Under the pieces are notes generated by a model. It did not search any database and had not been told where the DNA came from. It saw only the letters and a program-made list of their open reading frames with translations. From the NCBI GenBank assembly GCA_035222895.1, contig JAVYIG010002526.1, positions 1 through 64,000 of the forward strand: 64,000 nucleotides of DNA, read 5' to 3'. This document shows, piece by piece, positions 23,646-33,329 of this stretch. Origin of the DNA: Strongylocentrotus droebachiensis (Eukaryota; Echinodermata; Echinoidea; Camarodonta; Strongylocentrotidae). The first letter of the stretch is position 1. Each line of letters opens with the position of its first letter. The translations under genes were made by a program, and so were the position numbers.

Positions 23646-24450
23646 CACGCGTGGCCGACCCGCGGCCCGCTAGCTCTTCTGGTGCGACCCGCGGAGCTTT
23701 GAACAAGTAATTTTAAACATAGCTCATGAATGAAATGCGGCCCGCATAGCAGCGATGAAATAGAATAAAACATTTACACACAGCTATCTCTTTTTCTATA
23801 ACTTGTTTTCATCATTCACAACATATTGACTCGTTGCTTGGTTGATACAAAACTCCTCGAATTCCCTCTCATTACATTACATTAACGACATTAACATCAC
23901 TCGCCGTGTTAATTTCAGTTTGTAATTTCCGCACGCAGTAACGTTTGTAACCATATAAATGTTTTGAATCGAGAAATATGTTTGAAATGCGATAAGATTC
24001 TGGAAACATAAAACCCTTTTCTCCCGCCGTTGAATTTTCTCATGAATCTTAATCGTAAACTGGAAAGTCCCCTTCCCTTTACACACTGCGTTCAATGAGA
24101 TGTACAGTTTACAACTAATAAAGTTAGGATATTCGTTCTGTGCTGTGTCTCTGATTTTGTTTGAAATAACAACCAACATGGCATCGACTTCGAGACTTGC
24201 GAAGAAAAGGAAAGTTTCTGATGAAGGCAGAAACTTTAAATCAGATTGGTCTCTGAAGTATTTCTTTATAGAAGAGAAAGGCAAACCACTTTGCCTCATT
24301 TTTCACCAGAGTGTTAATGTAATGAAGGTTAACAACATAACAAGAGATTATGGCACGCTGCATCCAGCAAATTATGGAGAGTTACAGGTTGATCAAGGCT
24401 AGAAAACAAAGACTTGACAAATTAGTGACCGGTCTGACTTGCTGAAACTT
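23646..24450 (+). pseudogene. hAT-type transposon relic, transposase N-terminus
   Basis: The left border region carries CGTGGCCGACCCGCGGCCCGC, resembling the ends of Charlie/hAT elements (CAGGGGTGGCCAACC type). A frame from ATG 24178 reads MASTSRLAKKRKVSD, then SDWSLKYFFIEEKGKPLCLI and NNITRDYGTLHP. This is the BED-like N-terminus of hAT transposases related to GTF2IRD2/ZBED5-type proteins. The second zinc-binding position in the family's CLxC is Phe here (CLIF), and the expected RHY is RDY. A frame change near 24385 leads to KARKQRLDKLV. The catalytic RNase H domain is missing. Confidence 0.75.
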
Positions 24451-24540
24451 ATTTGTCCATTAAATGCAGCCTCAGAAATCATTGATTTTGTTGTTTGCTT
24501 GTTTATATTTGCAAAATTGCAGGTGTGTACATGTATTGCA

Positions 24541-24565
24541 TGTGTGTGTGTGTGTGTGTGTGTGC
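24541..24565. repeat. TG microsatellite
   Basis: About twelve TG units, followed by interrupted CGTGTGCGCG. Confidence 0.9.
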
Positions 24566-24775
24566 GTGTGCGCGTTTGTATAAGGTGGTTTCTGGGGACA
24601 ACCATCTGAATACACACCTTCTTTGTGGGGATAGGTGTTGATCTGAGGGAAGCACAATTCAGATACCGTCCGCCAAATGACTTTTGGTTTTCTCTCTTCA
24701 AATTCATTTTAATCACTCATGCTTGAAATATGCATCATGTAAATGGCATCAAATGAATGAAGAGGATTTAAGCTT

Positions 24776-24869
24776 TCCAAACATGTGTCATTTATTAATT
24801 ATAAATGTGAATAAGTTATGATAAAACATCGATAATTCTCGGTTTCGTTTTTTCTGGGACGCACTGTAT
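24776..24869. repeat. Mariner-like terminal fragment, copy 2
   Basis: Inverse-orientation copy of 1877-1975, ending GGGACGCACTGTA next to TA. No element body is recognised beside it. Confidence 0.5.
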
Positions 24870-25003
24870 AACACCTTTTTCCAATTCTGTTCATGGTCAG
24901 CATTTAGAAAAATTATAACTGTCCATATACATGTCGGTCTGATTTAAACCGTGTGTCAATATAAAGATACATCATCTGTTTTTTATATTTGTCTTGTTCT
25001 TAG

Positions 25004-25179
25004 GTGCAGAGTTCATAATGCCAATACCACATCAACAACAAGAGGATGAAGACTGGTTTGGAATAGAGGTGGAAGGTCTGCTTGAGGTTTTGCTCGTAAT
25101 AATTGAAGGCTACAGACAAAACATCATTACAAAACAGGAATTGGTCACATTGTTGGTTGACATCTTATTACAAAATTAG
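25004..25179 (+). CDS. Possible terminal exon, unidentified
   Basis: After TTGTTCTTAG a phase-1 frame reads AEFIMPIPHQQQEDEDW and then a Leu/Ile/Glu-rich helical stretch (VEGLLEVLLVIIEGYRQN, QELVTLLVDILLQN), ending in TAG at 25177. A GTAAGT just after the stop could be an unused donor. The acidic start and amphipathic helix look like real protein, but I recognise no family. It may belong with the exons at 27881-28699 or be a relic. Confidence 0.35.
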
Positions 25180-26018
25180 CTGTAAGTTTTGATTTTTTTT
25201 TTAAATGTTGTTGTGACTGTCACGGTGCTTTTTGAGAACAGTGAACCGTATGAGAAATGATTCAATGTATACTATTAGACTGATGAACCTCTTTAATGAC
25301 CCCCATCCCAACTGGATTTGTCCCTGCTACGCCACTGTCCATGAAACCATGGACCTATTACGGATGGACATTCAACGTGATTCTTTCTTTGATCCAATGA
25401 TAGTCGCCGCCTTCTGATTATGTGCATCTTAGAGAGAACATTCAGCTGTTTTAACAATAACAACTGCGTAAGCATTTTCAGTCATTGACAAAGGAGCAGT
25501 TTCCCTCTCTTGGGTTTCGTCTGGATGGTGTGCTCTGTAAGAGTGTGTCTTAAATAAAAACATCCCCAATGGGGAGCAGCAAAGTTGAAAAGCAGACGAT
25601 TTTGGTGATATGAAATGTATTATTACTGATTCGCACACTTTCGCACACCCCAATGACCTTATAAAACAATTAGAAGGCCATGATCTTTATAAGCCCTGTG
25701 CGTTGTAACTCTTTGGGGAAAACGGGATTTTAAATCACAATAAATCCAAACAACACCTATCTGGTAATATCAACATGTTTTTCAAATATAGAACACAGTA
25801 CACGGGACAACAATTTCCAATTATTAACCAGAACTGCACATCGATTTCCCATGAAATAAGCGGTTTATTATCTTCTGCGCATGTAGATTAACATGTTTAA
25901 AATCACTAACTTGATTCTGTCCCGGCTTATTGGCGGTGACCATCATGAGATCAAAGGGAAGAAACATGTACGGAATGTTATTGAGACGACATTGACGGAG
26001 ACAATCACAATGAATTCT
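25180..26018. other. No recognised feature
   Basis: AT-rich DNA without domain-bearing frames or repeat ends that I can identify. Confidence 0.35.
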
Positions 26019-26022
26019 TTAA

Positions 26023-26551
26023 AGGGAAAGTCCACCCCAGGATTTTTTTTAGCTGACGATATAGACCTAATAATACCATGAAGAATGATACAAGTCTCAT
26101 TAAAATCCATGATCACATAACGAAGATATATCGACTTTTTTATCGAAAATCAGCCGCCCCCCAAATGCAAATGCGTTACATGGGCAAAAAACGATCGCCA
26201 AAAAATAACCGATAGTATCGAAATTGTGACGTATGTTGCGAGCTGCCTTCTTATTTCGCAGACATTCACTTTCGCTCGCGGTACACTGTTATCGCACTGA
26301 CACGACGAATCATGAATGAAAGTGAAAGCGAAAGTGAATGTCTCCGAAATAAGAAGGCAGCTCGCAACATACGTCACAATCGTTTCATGCCCATGTAACG
26401 CATTTGCATTTGGGGGGCGGCTGATTTTCGATAAAAAAGTCGATATATCTTCGTTATGTGATCATGGATTTTAATGAGACTTGTATCATTCTTCATGGTA
26501 TTATTAGGTCTATATCGTCAGCTAAAGAAAATCCTGGGGTGGACTATCCCT
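26023..26551. mobile_element. 529-bp hairpin MITE flanked by TTAA
   Basis: Ends AGGGAAAGTCCACCCCAGG and complement CCTGGGGTGGACTATCCCT, flanked by TTAA at 26019-26022 and 26552-26555. The arms extend inward for well over 200 bases with few mismatches, including GTCGATATATCTTCG-type and AAGAAGGCAGCTCGCAAC blocks, around a short centre rich in GAAAGTGAAAGCG. No transposase. Consistent with a piggyBac-type non-autonomous element. Confidence 0.8.
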
Positions 26552-26555
26552 TTAA

Positions 26556-27880
26556 GAAAACGATGAATGTCCATTCGTAATAGGTCCATGATGAAACAAA
26601 CCGTTTCCCATTTCTTGAACAACATTCATGATTCGTTTCATTTATGTTCATGCCTATAATTCTGTATGAATCAAAATTTACTATATTCTAGACCACTACA
26701 TCATTAATTACTGAATATTTATGACAAATTGATATTGTCAGAGCATGAGGTTGCCCAGATTTAACAGAGCTAATTAAGGGGGCTAAATACATCTCTTCGT
26801 GCTATTGCGTTTTCATAGGCTTCTAGGGAGGACACAATCTAAATGAGGGTATAAGTCAGCCACCTCAACCGATCACATATACCAAACCTTTTCTGGAATG
26901 CTGCCTGGTCAAAAAAGTAATTTTGTGTATGCTGTGTCCCGTTGTGTGGATAATTGCTGACAAAAGTAATATTTCTTTTTCTTTTTCTCAAATCCTCTAG
27001 ACCACGGATAGGATAAAGAATGAAGACACGGCGTGGGACTCGGTGTTCTGAGAGGCCAGGCACAAACAAGGAGGTAGACAATTGTGAAACAGCCCCCCCC
27101 CCCCTGAAAAAAATGGTTTCTCGTCTGAAGTTTTAAAAAACAGATGATGCACGCGCTTTTTTTGTTTTTGTTCAAAATGGCCAATTCAAGATGGTGGATG
27201 GCCTTTTCGTAAATGGGAGACAGCCCTTTCCAAATTTAACATCACTTTTTCCGACATGGCGGATAACTATTTTGGTGCTGAAAGGCCACCACGCTTCTAA
27301 GACTGCCTTTTAATTTTAAAATGTTTACTTATTTGAGTTACAGACAAATAAACAAGATATTTGATGCGGCAGCTAAAATGGATGCGCATGAAAACCAAAA
27401 CCACCTAATTTGGCCCTGAAATGAAAAAAGGGACCCGTGGAAAATGGAAAAAGCGCCCCCAAATTTTCTATTCATAGCAATGTAAAACATATTTTAATGT
27501 AATAACAAATAAGCAGTTGGACATGAAAACAGCTCCTGTATAAAATGTCTCTGGTAGGAAATATACTTAGCTATTATACCATCGCAGGATTTCAAAGAAG
27601 TACCCTCACATGCAGCAGTGTAACGTGACATAACTTATACCTAAGATTCATTTATAAATTGTTATACTTTTTCGGGGTACAGGCAAGGATTTTCTCAATA
27701 TTGTCACCTTATTAATCAATAACAAATTGCACTATCCAGGAAATTACACATAAACACTCTCTTTGTAATTATGATTTTTTTATTTTAATAATAATTATAA
27801 TAGAAAGATGAATTATAAAACTAATTGCTCTTTTTAAAACTAAGAAGTGAGACCTAATATGTTGTCTTTATCCTGAAAAG
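26556..27880. other. No recognised gene
   Basis: Contains a C-run (27091-27103) and AT-rich sequence. It would be intron or intergenic relative to the exons that follow. Confidence 0.35.
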
Positions 27881-27980
27881 GTGATGAGGAATCTAGCCTC
27901 TTTTCCAAATGCTGAGGTTTCATTGTGCCTGTACACTGACATACGGAAGCTGTTGGGTAGCCTTCAGTCAAGGCTTAAAG
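27881..27980 (+). CDS. Probable internal exon, helical linker
   Basis: Between an AG acceptor (27879-27880) and a donor AAAG/GTAATA (27980/27981) the frame reads VMRNLASFPNAEVSLCLY, then DIRKLLGSLQSRLK. It leaves in phase 1. Joined to the AG at 28546-28547 it continues as SRLK-EKLRDKDVQVGQQV without interruption, supporting both exons as one transcript. The segment is predicted helical and has no recognised family. Confidence 0.45.
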
Positions 27981-28547
27981 GTAATACAAAGTTTTGGGAA
28001 ATTTTGAAAATTGGGTGGATAGTGATACTTTACAATTTGTATATAATTGGATGCCCCTGTAAATGTATTATAAGCACCAAAAATATTAGCCCCTAAAACA
28101 CTTCTGCTTTTGAGAAAAATTGAATATAAAAATTTACCAGTGCTCCCGGTAAATTTTGATAAATTTCAAATAGTGCCTACGGCCGTACAATGGTAGCTGC
28201 GACCCTGACAATTTCAGAATATGTAGTTGTGATATATAATTACCAAACGGGAATAGCTAATCGGTCGATTTTAGTCAAGATACATTGTTTCAGGGTTTAA
28301 TTAATATCTTGACCTTGAGAGGGAGCTTTACAACATAAATAGTTTAATATTCATAATTTCATAACTTTCGACTCGATTTCAACCACGACAACGATCACTG
28401 AATATAGTAGGATCGCATATGCTTCCAATATGTTCATTTGAACCAAATTCATGACCCCATACCAAAACTTTGTATTACCTTTAAGCCTCTTTGTTGTTTG
28501 AGGGAATATTATAAACTAATGATTTTTCTTTTTCATTTTGAAGGCAG

Positions 28548-28699
28548 AAAAACTCAGGGACAAGGATGTTCAAGTCGGACAACAAGTCCTGGCACATTGG
28601 GTTGACCGTCGCCAGTATCAAGCCACAGTTACCAAAGTGCACTCAAACACGAAAGTAACTGTTGTCTTTAAGGATGGAAAATAAAATTGAGAAGTGAAG
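28548..28699 (+). CDS. Tudor-like domain exon with frame break
   Basis: Reads EKLRDKDVQVGQQVLAHW, then DRRQYQATVTKV and TKVTVVFKDGK. This is the beta-barrel pattern of Tudor/PHF20-like domains (GxxVLAxW-x-YxAxVxxV...VxFxDG), which bind methylated lysine or arginine. A TAA follows at once (28682-28684). One base out of frame the sequence continues plausibly as IKLRSEG to a GTAAAA donor. So this is either a true C-terminus or a one-base lesion in a longer Tudor domain. The gap to the Ig exon is only 44 bp, short for an intron, although the phases would fit. Confidence 0.5.
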
Positions 28700-28743
28700 G
28701 TAAAACAATGTCAGTTACATTTCCCTCTAATTATATTCTGAAG

Positions 28744-29085
28744 GTCCTGGAGCATCGCAGGAGATTCCCGATGACAAAGTCTACACGGAGCTCAAGAAAA
28801 CACTCATCCAAGGCAGCTCGGGCATCCTGACATGTCGTTTCACTGGACCGCCGTACGCTGTATACTGGAAGAAAGGACATGATCCGTGGGACTCACCAAC
28901 TCTCTTAAGATGGACACCCGAAGAAAAGACTGGTCCTAGATATGAAGACGGTAGCTGTGACATGACTGAGAACTACTCTCTGGTCATCAAAACTGTAAAT
29001 TATACAGATACAGGGCGTTACATCTGTTTCGTTTCAAACCAGCACGGCATTCTGATAGACAACTATACCGATGTAACAGTAACCG
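28744..29085 (+). CDS. Immunoglobulin V-like domain exon A
   Basis: 342-bp phase 1-1 exon between acceptor TTATATTCTGAAG (AG at 28742-28743) and donor GTGAGT at 29086. The Ig signature is complete: first cysteine (SGILTCRF), core tryptophan (AVYWKKG), ENYSLVIKTV strand and TDTGRYICFVSN with the second cysteine. An extra cysteine (DGSCDMT) could make a second disulphide or bind a partner. NYS and NYT sequons suggest N-glycosylation, as in a secreted or surface protein. It precedes exon B by a 294-bp intron. The same topology and similar motifs as the minus-strand exon at 695-1015 suggest one gene family. Confidence 0.9.
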
Positions 29086-29379
29086 GTGAGTTGATTTATA
29101 GTATGATTTGAAATCTCACGGCGCTCATACATGGAAATCTTTTTTTTTTCTTCTAAAACATTACTCCATCTGACATAAAAATTCAAAATGGTATCAAGGG
29201 ACACACATTCAACTCAACTGATCATGGAATACTATGACAAGCCATTTTTTCTTCTTTCTTGGCTTGTTTTTTGTTGTTGTCTGTGTTACATCAGATTATC
29301 CATTGCATGTGTTTACTTTACGGGTCAAAGAGAATATGTCATTCAACAAAAGACTTGCTTTGCTATGGTTTTTATTTAG

Positions 29380-29676
29380 ATGTTGCCTTACAAACAAAAT
29401 CGGCTGTCACTCTGCAAAAGGGGCAAACTGGGATGGTGCCATGCCAAGTAAGGATTCGTCCAAAGAACGTATCTTGGGTCAGAGGCACTAATGAGACTCT
29501 TGTCTTCATCGACTTGTCTCATGAAGTCATAGAAAGAAGTGGATCTGGATACGAAGAAAGATTGTTCAACATCACTAAGGAATACTCACTGGTCATCTAC
29601 GATGTAACGATCCAACACGAAGATGATTATGACACCGGCAGTGTTTATCAGGATGCTACCGCGCTCAATGTATTCG
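29380..29676 (+). CDS. Immunoglobulin-like domain exon B, second cysteine missing
   Basis: 297-bp phase 1-1 exon after a TTTTTATTTAG acceptor, ending before donor GTATGT (29677). Motifs are GQTGMVPCQV with the first cysteine, KNVSWVRG with the core tryptophan, and NITKEYSLVIYDV. Where the family has DxGxYxC the sequence reads EDDYDTGSVY: glycine (GGC) replaces the expected cysteine (TGC), a single-base difference. Either the domain lacks its disulphide or this allele is damaged. N-glycosylation sequons NVS, NET and NIT are present. Its phase allows direct splicing from exon A and to the terminal exon at 31002. Confidence 0.85.
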
Positions 29677-29699
29677 GTATGTCTTTGTAAGATGATAGA

Positions 29700-31000
29700 A
29701 AAGGGGAATGAATACTTCATCTTTGTAAATACAATGTTGATGGAAACACTTCCTTCAGCCAGTGGCCGTTCTCCATCAAGTTCTGCAAACAATAACAGTG
29801 TAATATTTAAGTGTTCACATGTGGTTTAAATGATAACCACCTCCCTTCCTCCCGAGCTCAATCAAAATGGCTTACTCTACTGTTATGTTGTGTTCTATTT
29901 TCAATCATGGTCATTATTGAGTTCTGCTTGAATCTGTCAAAAGGGAAAATTGTTGTAAAAACTGACATTATTATACCCCCACCCTTGTGCCCAATACATA
30001 ATTCTGTCTCCAGCTTATTCCTGAACTCCAAAATGTTCTGGAAGTATCTTGTTCAGATTTATCGTCTGTCTGGACATAAGGTGCTAGAAAAAAAATCATA
30101 AGAGAACGACTCGGTAAACTGTAGTCATGACCTGATAGTAAGTTGGTTTTAATTCTTCTAACGGGGTAATTGTCCAAGGGGGGAGGGGGTGGTGGTTGTC
30201 CTTTGGGGTAACTTTCTGATTGTCCCACTGATATTTAGCCGGGGGCTGATTGTCCAGGGGGTAATTGTCCTGGAACCATTTTGGCACTATATTTTTAAAA
30301 CCAAGTTTCCAGAAGCTCCAGATATTGAGGAATATCCTAACAAGTGATTTCGATATAATAATCTAACATTTCATGACTGATCCGAATTTGCAGATTAACG
30401 GAATATGTTTTGGGGAAGGGATGTTCAAGGTTAAAGGATGCCATTGAACTCTGAGAAAGCTGTTTTTTCTAAGAAAATGTGCAGATGTAATGTCTAGTGA
30501 TGATGTTTAATTCAGTAGGAAGGCTTGTTAAAAATGGAATATTCCTTGGGATGCTATTTTGACAGGATGCATGTAATGATTCATCCTTATTAATACTAAG
30601 AATGTCTAGTTTTGATATATTTTGAAAGTATAAAATACAAGTAATTAAGTCAAGTCAAGTCAAGTAAAAATCCAAACTGTTCAGAAAAATTACTTAAAAA
30701 TGCATTTAAGTAAAGGAGGGTTCTATGTATTCATGTTATAGGTCAAACTTTTTGATGAAGTCTAATTGCAAAATTGATTTAGTCCTGCTTTCATTGCTCT
30801 GGTTTACTTTCACCAACAGTAACATTTAGCTATAATAATCTGCCTAGGGTGAAAGGTCCTGTGCCTTGACAAAGTCTGACAAAAGAACGTTTAAGAGCTC
30901 AGTCAAATACTTTGAGAATAATGCACAGGAGGGCAGAAGATGTTCACCTGTTGTGATATTCTGATGGCCTTTAATATTGCATAATTTTGTTCTTGTTTCA
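29700..31000. other. Intron of the Ig gene
   Basis: No Ig or membrane exon recognised between exon B and the terminal exon. Contains a short AAGTC tandem run (30646-30665) and repeated phrases around GGGGGTAATTGTCC (30160-30280). Confidence 0.5.
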
Positions 31001-31001
31001 G

Positions 31002-31084
31002 TTAAAAAAATTAACACAGGAACCCCAGAAGATTTCTTGGATTGGATTCTAAATTATTTTGGAGGAGACATGTGGATTATTTAA
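31002..31084 (+). CDS. Terminal exon of the Ig gene
   Basis: After the acceptor TTCTTGTTTCAG a phase-1 frame reads KKINTGTPEDFLDWILN then YFGGDMWII and stops with TAA at 31082-31084. The joining codon is GTT (Val) when spliced from exon B. The tail has an acidic-aromatic amphipathic stretch but no transmembrane segment or GPI-like hydrophobic end, so the product would be secreted or end in this short peptide. It could also be an alternative 3' end. Phase match and a good acceptor support it; no homologue is known to me. Confidence 0.6.
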
Positions 31085-31637
31085 CGTGCAAGACATCTAG
31101 TGATGAGCTCTTTAGTGGAGAAGGAATAAACATGTGAAAATTGGATCATTTGAATAGAGAAAACGCATGAGTAAAATTAGTGGCTTGGTGATTTACTTTG
31201 CGGGATGGAACGCCTCAGTCCCACACATACACGCACTCATGGATTCTAGTAAACGACTATTTTATATACCTTTCTACTCTTCATTACTGAACCTTGGATG
31301 AATCATTTGAATTTGATAACACTGATATACTCTCTTTGCATATACGATTATATTATATTAATGATCCTTGTCTTCGATGAACTTATACATGATGAGCTGA
31401 CTACAACGTTTTATATGCGACAGGTTGCAGTTGGTGTATGTGAACAATGATTTTCATTCAAACGGACCTACGTTATAACTATGGATATTAATCATCACAT
31501 CATGTTATGTAATTAATCTACTATATCATCTTGCTCTCCACTGGAAGGTCTACAATCAACAGTCTACTTATATCTATCTATAATCATCGTTCTCGTATAT
31601 AATTGTACTTCATTCCATCTATCTTCATATCATCATC

Positions 31638-33188
31638 ATGGCGAAAGCCCAAGCGGCGGCTGTTGCCGCTGCCCATGACTATCTTAAAGGAGAGGAATTC
31701 CTCAGTTCCATCGAGAAAACAGTAGAAAATGCTATTGAAAAGGCAATGAAGAAAGAAATGGCCAAGTTCCTACATCGACTTGAGCTCATCGAAAAGTGTA
31801 ACAATGATATCGCTGAGCGACTTGACCGTAACGACGGGAAGACAATGGAGATAGAAGTGGACCTTCAAGCTTAAGCAGGGCTCCCACTTAGCCGAGTTGT
31901 ATTAGCGAGTTATGGCGAGTTGTGTTGAGTTGCCTCAAAGAGGCACTCGCAATAACTCGCGAACAATTCGGTATGGCTTGGCGTAACTCTTTACAACATT
32001 CCAAGACTCTCCTCGAAGTCGCGAGCAGTTCCAACATTTTGAACATGTTCACAAATTTTCCCCGATTCGTTGCAATTCGAGGTGAACTCGCCTACACTCG
32101 TAATATTCTCGCATTACTCGTAACAAGCTCGCGCTGCACTCTTCATAACTCGTAGCAACTAGCCACCTTATGAAGAGTGCAGCGCAAGCTTGTTACGAGT
32201 AATGCGAGTATATTACGAGTGTAAGCGATTTCACCTCGAGTAACAACGAATTCACCTCGAGTAACAGCGAATCAGTGAAAATTTTGAACATGTTCAAAAT
32301 TTTCGCTGATTCGTTGTAGCTCGAGGTAAACTTGCTTTAACACTCGTAATATACTCGTAGCAACTCGCCACCTTATGAAGAGTGCAGCGTGAGCTTGTTA
32401 CAAGTAATACGTGTATATTACGAGTGTAGGCGAGTTCACCCCGAATTGCAACGAATCGGGGAATATTTTTGAACATGTTCAAAATTTTGGAACTGCTCGC
32501 GACTTCGAGGAGAGTCGTGGAATGTTGTAAAGAGTTACGCTAAGCCATACTGAATTGTTCGCGAGTTATTGCGAGTGCCTCTTTGAGGCAACTCACCACA
32601 CCTCACCATAACTCGTTAATACAACTCGGCTAAGTGGGAGCCCTGCTTTAGGAGAGAGAAATCAGAGTTCTTAAAGAACTATCAATCAAGCAAAGTGACG
32701 CAATTGACAATCTTCAAATCGCCGTAAATGAAGCGGAACAATACTCAAGACGCAATTGTTTAAAGTTCTTCGGGGTAGCAGAGCATGATGGAGAAGATAC
32801 GGACGAAGTAGTGTGCACTATCGCCAATGAGAAGCTGGGCGTGGAACTAATGAAGCATGACATCGATAGGTCGCATCGTGTCGCTGTGAGGAACAACGAG
32901 AGGATCGAAGTAAAAAAGAAAAAAACTCGAACAATAGTGATGAAATTCACTTCATACCGTAAACAGAATGAAGTTCTCAGATCCCGCAGGAAATTAAAAG
33001 GTTCTGGGATTGGCATCGATTAGTCGCTGACCTCTTTCAATCAAGACCTGCTTTTTGCTACCAAGAAACATGAAAGAGTCAAAGAGGCCTGGGCCTCTGA
33101 TGGTAGGATCATAGCACTGCTCGCCACGACAGGAAACAGAACAATCAAAAGACAAATACGATCAAAAGATGATCTTTCAACGCTTTAA
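31638..33188 (+). pseudogene. CR1/L2-like LINE ORF1, split by a transposon
   Basis: Encodes the RNA-binding chaperone ORF1p. The first part (31638-31873) starts MAKAQAAAVAAAHDYLKG and runs into a coiled-coil (VENAIEKAMKKEMAKF). After a 774-bp insertion the frame resumes at about 32651 with REIRVLKEL and the RRM-like motif YSRRNCLKFFGV, then RSHRVAVRNN and KFTSYRKQNEVLRSRRKL. A TAG at 33021-33023 interrupts GIGID-SLTSF, and the end KHERVKEAW reaches TAA at about 33188. About 140 bp then separate it from ORF2. Confidence 0.8.
31874..32647. mobile_element. 774-bp foldback element with TTA target duplication
   Basis: Inserted in the LINE ORF1. Ends AGCAGGGCTCCCACTTAGCC and its exact complement, bordered by TTA at 31871-31873 and 32648-32650. 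The arms stay complementary inward over roughly 280 bases or more (for example GCACTCGCAATAACTCGCG), so almost the whole element folds back. The interior contains further inverted blocks around GAACATGTTC. A 3-bp TTA duplication fits PIF/Harbinger-type targeting (TWA). No transposase frame. Confidence 0.85.
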
Positions 33189-33329
33189 CTGAGCTCTTTA
33201 ATAAAGTTGAATGTATGAAAATATAGTTGCGTACTTCAATTGCACCCCTGCATGTAAAATAACTTTTACGCATTTTAACCTTATTCCTGTTTATCTTACT
33301 TTATTTTGTATACGTATTATAGTTAACTT

